DNA of 64,000 bases from Streptomyces sp. SolWspMP-5a-2 (lineage in GTDB: Bacteria > Actinomycetota > Actinomycetes > Streptomycetales > Streptomycetaceae): the NCBI RefSeq assembly GCF_900091845.1, contig NZ_FMCI01000250.1, positions 107,069 through 171,068 on the forward strand. The letters are read 5' to 3'. Within the stretch, counting starts at the first letter, position 1. Each line of letters starts with the position of its first letter. Below the pieces are notes generated by a model. It did not search any database. It saw nothing but the letters and a program-made list of their open reading frames with translations, and was not told the DNA's origin. The position numbers were made by a program, and so were the translations under genes. Positions 25,476-33,420 of the stretch are shown piece after piece.

Positions 25476-25503
25476 GGTGCGCCGTCCGCCGCGGCGGCGC
25501 ACC
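25476..25503 (+). other. intercistronic hairpin between gluB and gluC
   Basis: GGTGCGCCG (25476-25484) pairs perfectly with CGGCGCACC (25495-25503). Such hairpins after a binding-protein gene often stabilise its mRNA or attenuate reading into the permease genes. Confidence 0.55.
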
Positions 25504-25537
25504 GCGGGTCCCACCACTCGTGGAAGCGCGGGAGAAC

Positions 25538-26206
25538 GTGTTCGACTTTCTTGAAGGTTATGACCTGCTGGGAGCCTTCTGGGTGACGGTGCAGCTCACC
25601 CTGCTCTCCGCCGTCGGCTCCCTGGTGTGGGGAACCGTACTGACCGCGATGCGGGTGGGCCCGGTGCCGCTGCTGCGCGGATTCGCCACCGGCTACGTCA
25701 ACGTCGTGCGGAACATCCCGCTGACCGTGATCATCCTGTTCGCGTCGCTCGGCCTGAGCCAGACGCTCGGCGTCACGCTCGGCGGCGGCGACAACTTCGA
25801 CACGATCAACTTCCGGCTCGCCGTGCTCGGTCTGGTCGCCTACACCTCGGCCTTCGTGTGCGAGGCACTGCGCGCCGGCATCAACACGGTTCCCGTCGGC
25901 CAGGCCGAGGCCGCGCGGGCACTGGGCCTCAGCTTCACCCAGGTGCTCTCCCTCGTGGTCCTGCCGCAGGCGTTCCGCGCGGTCGTCGGCCCGATGGCCA
26001 ACGTGCTGATCGCGCTGACGAAGAACACCACGGTGGCCGCAGCGATCGGCGTCGCCGAGGCGGCCACGCTGATGAAGGAGATGGTGGAGAACGAGGCCCA
26101 GCTCATCCTGATCTCCGCGGTCTTCGCGTTCGGATTCGTCTGTCTGACGCTGCCGACCGGCATGGTCCTCGGCTGGGTCGGCAAGAAGGTGGCGGTGAAG
26201 CGATGA
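25538..26206 (+). CDS. glutamate ABC transporter permease GluC
   Basis: Membrane permease (222 aa) of the His/Glu/Gln/Arg family with about five transmembrane helices. The EAA loop, which docks on GluA, is visible as EALRAGINTVPVGQAEAARALG. I start at GTG 25538, giving VFDFLEGYDLLG; GGGAG is close upstream (3 bases), and GTG 25520 would be an alternative. The stop overlaps the ATG of gluD, so the two permeases are translationally coupled and probably form a heterodimer. Confidence 0.92.
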   Translation: MFDFLEGYDLLGAFWVTVQLTLLSAVGSLVWGTVLTAMRVGPVPLLRGFATGYVNVVRNIPLTVIILFASLGLSQTLGVTLGGGDNFDTINFRLAVLGLVAYTSAFVCEALRAGINTVPVGQAEAARALGLSFTQVLSLVVLPQAFRAVVGPMANVLIALTKNTTVAAAIGVAEAATLMKEMVENEAQLILISAVFAFGFVCLTLPTGMVLGWVGKKVAVKR

Positions 26207-27096
26207 GCTCCGTTCTCTACGACGCCCAGGGGCCCCGCGCCAAGCAGCGCAACGTCCTGTTCACCGGCGTCTTCCTGGTCGCCGCCGCGGCCCTGCTGTG
26301 GTGGGTGTTCTCCAGCCTCTCCGACAAGGGGCAGCTGGACTGGGAGAAGTGGAAGCCGTTCGTCGGCACCGAGGCCTGGACCACGTACGTCCTGCCCGGT
26401 CTGGAGAACACCCTGATCGCGGCCGGTGTCGCGATGCTGATCGCGCTGCCGCTGGGCGCCGTGCTCGGCATAGCGCGCCTCTCCGACCACCGCTGGGTCC
26501 GGGTGCCGGCGGGCATGCTGGTCGAGTTCTTCCGGGCCATCCCGGTCCTGATCCTGATGATCTTCGGCCTGGCGCTGTACTCCGAGTACTCCAACGTCGG
26601 CTCCGACGACCGGCCGCTGTACGCGGTCATCACCGGCCTGGTGCTCTACAACGCCTCGGTGCTCGCGGAGATCGTCCGGGCCGGCATCCTGTCCCTGCCC
26701 AAGGGCCAGACGGAGGCGGCGCACGCGATCGGCCTGCGCAAGACGCAGACGATGGTGTCGATCCTGCTGCCGCAGGCGGTCACGGCGATGCTCCCGGCCA
26801 TCGTCAGCCAGCTCGTGGTCATCGTGAAGGACACCGCGCTCGGCGGCGCCGTCCTGACCTTCCCCGAGCTGCTGGCCTCCGCCAACACCATGTCCGCCTA
26901 CTACGGCGCCAACACGATCGCCAGCTTCACGGTCGTCGCGGTGATCTTCGTGGCCCTCAACTTCAGCCTCACCACGTTCGCGGGCTGGCTCGAGAAGCGG
27001 CTGCGCAGCCGCAAGAAGTCCTCGGGCGCGGTGCTGAGCGCCGACGACGCCGCGGCCCAGGGCGCGCCGGGCGCCGGCACGGGCGCCACGCTCTGA
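26203..27096 (+). CDS. glutamate ABC transporter permease GluD
   Basis: Second permease (297 aa) of the system. A cytoplasmic N-terminus precedes the first helix (FTGVFLVAAAALLWWVF), followed by a longer external region and four further helices. Its EAA loop reads EIVRAGILSLPKGQTEAAHAIG. The C-terminus carries a basic RSRKK segment and an Ala-rich tail. ATG 26203 overlaps the gluC stop. It is the last gene of the operon and is followed 44 bases later by a very strong terminator. Confidence 0.93.
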   Translation: MSSVLYDAQGPRAKQRNVLFTGVFLVAAAALLWWVFSSLSDKGQLDWEKWKPFVGTEAWTTYVLPGLENTLIAAGVAMLIALPLGAVLGIARLSDHRWVRVPAGMLVEFFRAIPVLILMIFGLALYSEYSNVGSDDRPLYAVITGLVLYNASVLAEIVRAGILSLPKGQTEAAHAIGLRKTQTMVSILLPQAVTAMLPAIVSQLVVIVKDTALGGAVLTFPELLASANTMSAYYGANTIASFTVVAVIFVALNFSLTTFAGWLEKRLRSRKKSSGAVLSADDAAAQGAPGAGTGATL

Positions 27097-27140
27097 GCCG
27101 ACGCACGGTCGGGCGCCGCCCACGGACGCACCGGCCGCAC

Positions 27141-27180
27141 GACGGAGGGGACGACAGTCGGCACTGTCGTCCCCTCCGTC
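27141..27180 (+). terminator. glu operon terminator
   Basis: An 18-bp perfect stem (27141-27158 with 27163-27180) and a 4-base loop CGGC. It is the strongest hairpin of the window after the rRNA terminator, ending gluABCD. Confidence 0.9.
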
Positions 27181-27358
27181 GTCCCACGTCCCAGAAGTGA
27201 CGGCGCCCAGGTGGCGCGGTCCGGCACACCGGACGAGGGCGTCGCTTGACGCGGGCACCGGCAGTGGGTTGCATACGTTCTGTGATCGTGCACCCCGCTC
27301 CAACTTCCTGTTCACATACGTCCGTCAGGACGCCGTCACGGGCGGGGGGCGCCACGCC

Positions 27359-29002
27359 GTGGACCCGGTGATCATCGTCGGGGCGGGGCCCGTCGGGCTG
27401 ACGCTCGCCCTGGCACTGGCGCGTCAGGAGGTGCCCTCCGTCGTCCTGGACGAGTCCACCGGCACCGACGAGCCGCGCCCCGCGCGCACCGTCGTGCTGC
27501 GCGAGGACACCGCCGACCTGATGGAACGGCTGACCGGGGTGCCGCTCGACGAGGAGGGCACGCGCTGGGCCGGATGGCGGTCCCTGCGGCGCAAGCAGGT
27601 GATGCGCGAGATCACCTTCGACGACGGCGAACCCGCCCCGCTGCACATCGCGCAGCACGTGCTCACCGGCGCCCTGCGCCACGCCCTGGCGGGCCGACGT
27701 CTCGTCAGGATCGTCACGGAGAGCCGCCTGGACGCCGTCGAGCAGGAACCGTCCGGCGTCACCGCGCACACCCGGGGCGCCCAGGGCACCTGGTGGCGCG
27801 GCAGCTACCTGGTGGGCTGCGACGGCCCCCGCTCGACGGTCCGCAAGCTCCAGGACATCCGCTTCCCCGGACGGACGGCGGTGGAACGTCACGCCGTCGC
27901 CGCCCTGCGCACCGAACTCCCCCGGCCTGACGAAGCGTTGCTGCACCGCGCGCCGCCCTGGCGGACCTCGGGCCCGTCGGCGGGCGAGGTCATCGGCCGC
28001 CCGCTCCCGGACGGCGTCTGGCGCCTGGACTGGCTGCTGCCGCCCGGCAAGGACCTGGTCACCCCGGAACTGCTGCTGACCCGGGTCAGGGAGACCCTCG
28101 CGGGCTGGACCGGCGGCCCCACCCCGCCCTACGAACTCCTCGACACGGGCGTGCACACCGTGCACCACCGGCTGGCCAGACGCTGGCGGGCCGGACGGGT
28201 CTTCCTCGCCGGGGACGCGGCCCACCTGCTCGGCGCGCTCGGCACCCAGGGCCTCGACGAGGGGCTCAGGGACGCCGACAACCTCGCCTGGAAGCTGGCG
28301 CTCGCCTGGCACCACGGGCCGCACGAGGCGCTGCTCGACAGCTACCAGGCGGAGCGGCGCGCGGTGGTCGCCGCCCGGCTGCGGGCCACCGACCAGTCGC
28401 TGCCGCTGCTGCGCGGGGGCGGCGGGCTGCGCTCCTACGTGCCCGGCTCGGGCCGGGGCCACGACGGGCTGCTCGTCGACGGCCACCTCGGACACGGTCC
28501 GCTCGGCGCCCCCGGCGGCTACGCGGGCTCCCCGCTCGCGCCCCGGCACCTGGAGGGCGAGGTGCCGGTGGAGACCCCGGCGGGTGACCCGGTCGAGGAC
28601 GTGCGGGTGACGGCGGAGGACGGCTCCTTCGTCCGGCTGCGGGACCGGCTCGGGCGCGGCACGCTGCTGGTGGTGCTGATCGCGCCGGGGACCGGGGTGT
28701 GGGACCGCAAGCACTGGATGACCGCCGGGATCATGCCCCGGCTGGCCGCCGCGGTGGCGGCCCTGCCGCACCCCGCCGAACTGCTCGTCGCCGAGGAGTA
28801 CCCGGGCGCCACCGCCCACAGCGTCCTGCTGATCCGTCCGGACGGCCATCTGGTGACGGCGCTGAACGGCGTCCGCCCGGCCGATCTGTACGCGGCGGCC
28901 GAGACGGCCCTCGGCGGGCCTCCCCCGGAGCCGGAGCCCGCCCCGGCGGAGGAGAAGACACCGGAGGAGGCGGAGGCGGAGGCGACGACGGCGTCCCGCT
29001 GA
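27359..29002 (+). CDS. FAD-dependent aromatic monooxygenase
   Basis: Flavin monooxygenase of the PHBH/polyketide hydroxylase class (547 aa). The N-terminal Rossmann motif is VGAGPVGLTLALAL, the middle motif is GCDGPRSTVRK, and the GD motif region is RVFLAGDAAHLLG followed by QGLDEGLRDADNLAWKL. The C-terminal thioredoxin-like domain (about 430-520) is present, then a Glu/Ala/Pro-rich acidic tail of about 25 residues. These enzymes hydroxylate phenolic or polycyclic substrates with NAD(P)H and O2. No biosynthetic genes flank it, so it may act in catabolism. GTG 27359 gives the FAD motif at residues 5-12. Confidence 0.85.
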   Translation: MDPVIIVGAGPVGLTLALALARQEVPSVVLDESTGTDEPRPARTVVLREDTADLMERLTGVPLDEEGTRWAGWRSLRRKQVMREITFDDGEPAPLHIAQHVLTGALRHALAGRRLVRIVTESRLDAVEQEPSGVTAHTRGAQGTWWRGSYLVGCDGPRSTVRKLQDIRFPGRTAVERHAVAALRTELPRPDEALLHRAPPWRTSGPSAGEVIGRPLPDGVWRLDWLLPPGKDLVTPELLLTRVRETLAGWTGGPTPPYELLDTGVHTVHHRLARRWRAGRVFLAGDAAHLLGALGTQGLDEGLRDADNLAWKLALAWHHGPHEALLDSYQAERRAVVAARLRATDQSLPLLRGGGGLRSYVPGSGRGHDGLLVDGHLGHGPLGAPGGYAGSPLAPRHLEGEVPVETPAGDPVEDVRVTAEDGSFVRLRDRLGRGTLLVVLIAPGTGVWDRKHWMTAGIMPRLAAAVAALPHPAELLVAEEYPGATAHSVLLIRPDGHLVTALNGVRPADLYAAAETALGGPPPEPEPAPAEEKTPEEAEAEATTASR

Positions 29003-29434
29003 CCCGGGTCTCCACGTCTCCCTGTCTCCATGTCTCCGCGCGTCGGTGCCTCGGTGCCTCGGTGCCGACCGTCGCTGTGGTGGTTCCGCGCGGTCTGTGC
29101 GGAGAGGGGGACTTCGTGCGGTGGGGGGGGTGGGCCGTGCGGTCTGTGCGGTGCGGGGTGGGTCCGTGCGTCGGCGGTGGGGACCCGCGGGGCGCTCCGG
29201 CGGATTGCGCGGCCTCTTCGAGACGGCCGTCGCCGCGTCGTCCCCTCGCGGTCCGGGCGGTGGGGGGGGTGGGCCCGGCCTGACCAGGCGGAACTGTCCA
29301 ACCCCCTCCGAGCCCCCGTCACTGTGCGGTCGTCTCGCGGTCCACATGGTGACAGTCAGTTGACCGGTGTGGGCCGTCATGGTCTACTCCGGATCGTGAC
29401 CGACACCTGTGTGCGCCTGTGGCGGAGGGTCCAT
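29003..29434. other. GC-rich spacer, with promoter at its end
   Basis: No gene is supported between 29003 and about 29350. The first part has short repeats (TCTCC and GGTGCCTC units near 29015-29065), the middle has runs of G. The only clear signal is the promoter at 29360-29388 for the leader peptide and cysteine dioxygenase operon. Confidence 0.5.
29360..29388 (+). promoter_or_regulatory. promoter of the leader peptide-cysteine dioxygenase operon
   Basis: TTGACC, 17 bases, TCTACT fits a housekeeping sigma promoter. Transcription would begin near 29395, at or next to an in-frame GTG (29396). Confidence 0.6.
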
Positions 29435-29482
29435 ATGGACCTCGTCCGCTATGCGGGCTGCGTGTGTCGCCCGTCCTGCTGA
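29435..29482 (+). CDS. Cys-rich leader peptide ahead of cysteine dioxygenase
   Basis: A short reading frame of 15 codons, MDLVRYAGCVCRPSC, ending in TGA. GGAGGG stands 5 bases before ATG 29435, the best ribosome binding site of the region. The sequence resembles the Streptomyces peptides annotated as putative leader peptides upstream of sulfur genes. Three of its last eight residues are cysteine, including the final one. Such a frame can make ribosome stalling depend on charged tRNA-Cys and so control the downstream cysteine dioxygenase. An in-frame GTG at 29396, coinciding with the expected transcript start, would give a 28-aa leaderless version with a fourth cysteine. Confidence 0.7.
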   Translation: MDLVRYAGCVCRPSC

Positions 29483-29559
29483 TCTCGCACCCCTCTCTCC
29501 GGCTCGCCCGCCCGTACGGCCGCGGCGCGCTGTCCGCGAACGCACATCAGGACGGTCCC

Positions 29560-30174
29560 ATGTCTGTTCCTTCGTCTGTCTCCGCTGCCTCCCCTGTCTC
29601 CGCTGTCTCCACGTCGTCGCCCGCCTCCGCCGCGACGCCTCTCCACGCTCCCGCCACGCCGTCGCCGTCCGCCGCACCCGCTCCGCCCACCCAGGCCGAC
29701 CTGCTCGACTTCGTCCGCCGCAGCGCCGCCGACCCCGAGCTGATCGCCTCGCTCCCGCTGGACCCCGAGGACCGGACCTGGGTACGGCTCGAAGGCCCCG
29801 GCGGCAGCGAGGCGTGGCTGATCGGCTGGCCCCCCGGCACCGGCACCGGCTGGCACGACCACGCGGAGTCCGTAGGCGCCTTCCTGACGGCGTCCGGCGA
29901 GCTGAAGGAGCACTCCCTCGCCGCACGGCTCCCGGCAGACGGCTGGAAGACCCTGGAGCTGGACGGCGACGTGGACCGCGAACGGCGGCTCCCGGCCGGT
30001 CAGGGCCGCGCCTTCGGACGTCACCACGTCCACGAGGTCCTCAACGAGTCCACCGACCGGCACGCGATCTCCGTGCACGCCTACTACCCGCCGCTCCCCC
30101 GGATCCGCCGCTACAGCCGCACCGGCCCGGTGCTGCGCCTGGAGCACGTCGAGCGCCCGCAGGACTGGCAGTGA
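29560..30174 (+). CDS. cysteine dioxygenase (cupin, type I)
   Basis: Non-haem iron cupin enzyme (204 aa) that oxidises cysteine to cysteine sulfinate. The iron ligands match the family pattern: GWHDHAES supplies two histidines (about residues 95 and 97) and HHVHEVLNES supplies the third (about 155). The first 45 residues are a Ser/Ala/Pro-rich extension, beyond the usual start. ATG 29560 has a weak AGGA upstream. Its last bases overlap the start of the rhodanese gene (GTGA). The Cys-rich leader peptide ends 77 bases upstream, so regulation by cysteine supply is likely. Confidence 0.9.
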   Translation: MSVPSSVSAASPVSAVSTSSPASAATPLHAPATPSPSAAPAPPTQADLLDFVRRSAADPELIASLPLDPEDRTWVRLEGPGGSEAWLIGWPPGTGTGWHDHAESVGAFLTASGELKEHSLAARLPADGWKTLELDGDVDRERRLPAGQGRAFGRHHVHEVLNESTDRHAISVHAYYPPLPRIRRYSRTGPVLRLEHVERPQDWQ

Positions 30175-30572
30175 CCCGGCCCACCGGCATAGACGAGCTG
30201 CTGGAGCGGGTGCGCTCGACCTACCGGCGGATCGAACCCCGCGCGGCGCACGAGGCCGCGGCGGCGGGCGACGCGCTTCTGGTCGACATCCGCTACGCGG
30301 CCCTGCGCGAACGGGACGGTCTCATCCCGGGCGCGCTGGTCGTCGAGCGCAACGAGCTGGAGTGGCGCCTGGACCCCCAGGGCAGCCACCGGGTTCCCGA
30401 GGCGACCGGCCACGACCTGCGGATCGTGGTGATCTGCAACGAGGGGTACGCGTCGAGCCTGGCGGTCGCGTCCCTGCGCGAGCTGGGCCTGCACCGCGCG
30501 ACGGACCTGGTCGGCGGCTTCCAGGCCTGGCGCGCCGCGGGCCTGCCGGTGACGGACGGTACGGGAACGTAG
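30171..30572 (+). CDS. rhodanese-like sulfurtransferase
   Basis: Single-domain rhodanese (133 aa). The fold begins around residue 28 (HEAAAAGDALLVDIRY), and the active-site loop contains Cys in VICNEGYASSLA (about residue 88), followed by GGFQAWRAAGLPV at the end. Such proteins move sulfane sulfur between thiols, persulfides and acceptors such as cyanide. GTG 30171 overlaps the stop of the cysteine dioxygenase gene, so the two are co-translated. The pair suggests cysteine catabolism with persulfide handling. Confidence 0.9.
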   Translation: MTRPTGIDELLERVRSTYRRIEPRAAHEAAAAGDALLVDIRYAALRERDGLIPGALVVERNELEWRLDPQGSHRVPEATGHDLRIVVICNEGYASSLAVASLRELGLHRATDLVGGFQAWRAAGLPVTDGTGT

Positions 30573-30573
30573 G

Positions 30574-30605
30574 GCCTGTCCGACGGCTCCCGTCGTCGGA
30601 CGGGC
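30574..30605 (+). terminator. terminator after the cysteine dioxygenase operon
   Basis: GCCTGTCCGAC (30574-30584) pairs with GTCGGACGGGC (30595-30605) with one G-T pair, one base after the rhodanese stop. Confidence 0.65.
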
Positions 30606-31016
30606 GAGCGGCCACGCGGGGCCCGGGGCGGGCTCCCGTCGTGCCTGATGTGGGCTCCCCTCGCTCCGGGTGTGGGCTCCCGTCGCTCCGGGCGTGGGCC
30701 CGCGTCCGGGACGGAGGGCCTGCCGATACGGGAGGTTGGAGGGCCTGGGGATACGGGAGGTTGAGGTGCTGACGGCCCTGTAGGGACTCGGGCTTGCCCC
30801 CGGTGCGGCGAGGGGACATGCGGGGGAGCCGACGGGCTGGCGGGCTGGCGGGCGGGCGGGCGGGCCTGACGATGCCGGGGGCTGGCGAGCCGACGGGCTG
30901 ACGGCTCCCATGAGGCGGGCGGGAGTTACCGGACGGGCCGGGTTCCCCTCCCCGTAGCGGACGGGCCGGGTTCCCCCGGTGCCGGACAAGCCAGGGTTCC
31001 CCCGTACCGGACGGCC
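30606..31016. repeat. degenerate short-repeat region downstream of recX
   Basis: The gap holds several families of short imperfect repeats: a 22-bp unit with CTCCGGG and GTGGGCTCCC (about 30650-30705), a 26-bp unit GGAGGGCCTG..ATACGGGAGGTT repeated twice (about 30714-30764), GGCGGGC/GGGCTGGC tracts (about 30834-30866), and a unit around GGACGGGCCGGGTTCCCC repeated about four times (30930-31020). No gene is supported. Confidence 0.7.
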
Positions 31017-31937
31017 CTAGTTCCCCTCCTCGTAGAGGAAGTCCGTCTCCTCGCCCTCCTCCTCCAGTGCCTGGCGGACCACCCGGAGGGCCATGCCCTC
31101 GGAGTAGCCCTTGCGGGCCAGCATCCCGGCGAGGCGGCGCAGCCGTCTGTCGCGGTCGAGGCCGCGGGTGGAGCGCAGCTTCCGGGCGACGAGTTCCCTG
31201 GCCGTCGCCTCTTCCTGCTCGGTGTCGAGCTGGGAGACCGCCTCGTCGATCAGTGTGGAGTCGACGCCCTTGGTCCGCAGCTCCCGGGCGAGCGCCCGCC
31301 GGGCGAGGCCACGGCCGTGGTGCCGGGACTCCACCCACGCGTCCGCGAACGCGCCGTCGTTGATCAGCCCGACCTCCTCGAACCGCGACAGCACCTCCTC
31401 GGCGGCGTCGTCCGGGATCTCCCGCTTGCGCAGGGCGTCCGCGAGTTGCTTGCGGGTGCGCGGGGTCCCGGTGAGCAGGCGCAGGCAGATCGCCCGTGCC
31501 CGCTCCACCGGGTCCGCCGGTGACTCCTCCCGCTCGGCCCTCGACGAGGGAGAGGTGTCGCCGTCCTCACCGGACGGTCCGCCGCGGCGCCGTTCTCCGC
31601 GCCCGCGGTGACCGCCCGCCGTCCGGGCGCCGCGGCCGCCTCGCCGCGTGCGGCGGCCGGAACCGTCGCCCGACGGGGCGCCCCCGTACTCCGGGTCCCC
31701 GTCGTCAGAGCTGTCCGATCCGTACCCAGCCCCCGTGACCGCGTACGGATCGGAACCTTCGGAGGGAGCGGGCTCCCTGTCGTCACCCGGGCCGAAGGCC
31801 CCGGTGTCCTCGTACCGCTCGGCGGGGCCGCCGTCCTGCCCGGCGGGGCGCCGCCGTCCCTCGCCCGCCCGGCCCCGCTCGCGCGGAGGGTCCGGGTGGG
31901 CGTACTCGTACTCGGCCCAGTCGGTTCGCCGTGTCAC
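31017..31937 (-). CDS. RecX regulator of RecA
   Basis: RecX binds RecA filaments and restrains their growth. The conserved part lies in the C-terminal half (about 140-306): ARAICLRLLTGTPRTRKQLAD, then FADAWVESRHHGRGLARRALARELR and the end helix RKGYSEGMALRVVRQAL. The first 135 residues are a Gly/Asp/Arg-rich disordered extension, typical of Streptomyces RecX and not found in the short enterobacterial form. GTG 31937 begins 3 bases after the recA stop, so recA and recX are one operon. Confidence 0.92.
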   Translation of the reverse strand: MTRRTDWAEYEYAHPDPPRERGRAGEGRRRPAGQDGGPAERYEDTGAFGPGDDREPAPSEGSDPYAVTGAGYGSDSSDDGDPEYGGAPSGDGSGRRTRRGGRGARTAGGHRGRGERRRGGPSGEDGDTSPSSRAEREESPADPVERARAICLRLLTGTPRTRKQLADALRKREIPDDAAEEVLSRFEEVGLINDGAFADAWVESRHHGRGLARRALARELRTKGVDSTLIDEAVSQLDTEQEEATARELVARKLRSTRGLDRDRRLRRLAGMLARKGYSEGMALRVVRQALEEEGEETDFLYEEGN

Positions 31938-31940
31938 GGA

Positions 31941-33059
31941 TCAGCTCTTGGCCGCCGGGGCCTTCGCCTTGGTCGCCTTGGCGGGCGCGGGGGCGGGCAC
32001 CTTCGCGTCGTCGGCGGCGGAGACGGCCGCGTCCGCGCCGGGCTCGGCGGTCGGCTCCTCGGGACGGACGCCGACGCCCAGCTTCTCCTTGATCTTCTTC
32101 TCGATCTCGTTGGCCAGGTCGGGGTTGTCCTTCAGGAAGTTGCGCGCGTTCTCCTTGCCCTGGCCGAGCTGGTCGCCCTCGTACGTGTACCAGGCACCGG
32201 CCTTGCGCACGAAGCCGTTCTCCACGCCCATGTCGATCAGGCCGCCCTCGCGGCTGATGCCCTGGCCGTAGAGGATGTCGAACTCGGCCTGCTTGAACGG
32301 CGGCGCGACCTTGTTCTTGACCACCTTGACGCGGGTGCGGTTGCCGACCGCGTCCGTGCCGTCCTTCAGGGTCTCGATGCGGCGGATGTCGAGCCGCACC
32401 GAGGCGTAGAACTTCAGCGCCCGGCCACCGGTCGTGGTCTCCGGGGAGCCGAACATCACGCCGATCTTCTCGCGGAGCTGGTTGATGAAGATCGCGGTGG
32501 TCTTGGACTGGTTGAGCGCGCTGGTGATCTTCCGCAGCGCCTGGCTCATCAGACGCGCCTGGAGACCGACGTGGCTGTCGCCCATCTCGCCCTCGATCTC
32601 CGCGCGCGGCACGAGCGCGGCGACGGAGTCGATGACGATGAGGTCGAGGGCGCCGGAGCGGACCAGCATGTCCACGATCTCCAGGGCCTGCTCGCCGTTG
32701 TCCGGCTGGGAGAGGATCAGGCTGTCGATGTCGACGCCGAGCTTCTTCGCGTACTCGGGGTCGAGGGCGTGCTCCGCGTCCACGAACGCGACCTGGCCGC
32801 CGGCCTTCTGCGCGTTGGCCACGGCGTGCAGGGTCAGGGTCGTCTTGCCGGAGGACTCCGGTCCGTAGACCTCCACCACACGGCCGCGCGGCAGGCCGCC
32901 GACGCCGAGGGCGACGTCGAGGGCGGTCGACCCGGTGGGGATCACTTCGATGGGCTCGTTCGGCCGCTCGCCGAGGCGCATCACCGCGCCCTTGCCGAAC
33001 TGCCGTTCAATCTGTGCGAGCGCGGCGTCCAGCGCCTTCTCGCGGTCGGTTCCTGCCAT
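31941..33059 (-). CDS. recombinase RecA
   Basis: DNA strand-exchange protein and co-protease for LexA (372 aa). ATG 33059 gives the standard N-terminus MAGTDREKALDAALAQIERQ; an upstream ATG at 33125 lies inside the promoter. Features are Walker A GPESSGKTTL (about residues 68-77), Walker B LIVIDSVAALVPRAE, L1/L2 loops with MSQALRKI and INQLREKIGVMFG-TTTGG, and a C-terminal Ala/Lys/Pro-rich tail. Upstream are a LexA box and a RecA-independent damage promoter, so expression is probably under both SOS and PafBC-type control. recX follows 3 bases after the stop. Confidence 0.98.
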   Translation of the reverse strand: MAGTDREKALDAALAQIERQFGKGAVMRLGERPNEPIEVIPTGSTALDVALGVGGLPRGRVVEVYGPESSGKTTLTLHAVANAQKAGGQVAFVDAEHALDPEYAKKLGVDIDSLILSQPDNGEQALEIVDMLVRSGALDLIVIDSVAALVPRAEIEGEMGDSHVGLQARLMSQALRKITSALNQSKTTAIFINQLREKIGVMFGSPETTTGGRALKFYASVRLDIRRIETLKDGTDAVGNRTRVKVVKNKVAPPFKQAEFDILYGQGISREGGLIDMGVENGFVRKAGAWYTYEGDQLGQGKENARNFLKDNPDLANEIEKKIKEKLGVGVRPEEPTAEPGADAAVSAADDAKVPAPAPAKATKAKAPAAKS

Positions 33060-33102
33060 GGGTTCCACCCGGTTTGCTTGAGTCGATCGCTTCACGTCAA
33101 AG

Positions 33103-33125
33103 ACGCTAACGCCTGCCACTGACAA
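33103..33125 (-). promoter_or_regulatory. RecA-independent (PafBC-type) promoter of recA
   Basis: Minus strand: TTGTCAGTG, 8 bases (GCAGGCGT), TAGCGT. This is a perfect match to the actinobacterial damage promoter TTGTCRGTG-N8-TANNNT, which is controlled by PafBC. The start of transcription would be near 33096, giving a leader of about 37 nt before the recA ATG. Confidence 0.85.
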
Positions 33126-33224
33126 TGCGCCCCGACGCCCTTCCGGCCTGTGGATAACTTAGGCACATCTCCACTGGAACCGTGTCGAATCACTGGTCGG
33201 ATTCCGTGTCGAGAGCTTCCATAA

Positions 33225-33236
33225 GAATGGATGTTC
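33225..33236 (-). promoter_or_regulatory. LexA (SOS) box of recA
   Basis: Minus strand GAACATCCATTC, preceded by TC. It differs at one position from the actinobacterial consensus GAAC-N4-GTTC. It lies about 165 bp before the recA start, upstream of the PafBC-type promoter. Confidence 0.75.
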
Positions 33237-33364
33237 GATTTTCGTGTCAAGCGCACCACGCCCGTCTCCGGGCACCGCTGCGAGCTGTGCCGCGGGAGCC
33301 CGCGCGATCGGCGAGCACCCGCCATCCGTGAGATGACGGGGCTCGGTCAGACACTCAGAGGCTC

Positions 33365-33420
33365 AGGCACTCAGGCACTCAGGCACTCAGGCACTCAGGC
33401 ACTCAGGCACTCAGGCACTC
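33365..33420. repeat. 8-bp tandem repeat, seven copies
   Basis: Seven perfect consecutive copies of AGGCACTC, followed by a partial AGG; degenerate copies precede it from about 33350. The stop codon (complement of TCA at 33419-33421) of the AI-2E-type gene lies at its edge. It could vary in copy number between strains. Confidence 0.95.

Larger units (their letters stand above)
33060..33364. other. recA upstream region
   Basis: This gap carries the PafBC-type promoter and LexA box described separately. Between 33240 and 33364 no signal or gene stands out; the tandem repeat at 33365 closes it. Confidence 0.5.

Noticed and set aside
27246..27280. TTGACG with GCATAC/TACGTT as promoter of the FAD monooxygenase.
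   Set aside because: Spacing is 19 to 23 bp depending on the hexamer chosen, so neither pairing is convincing.
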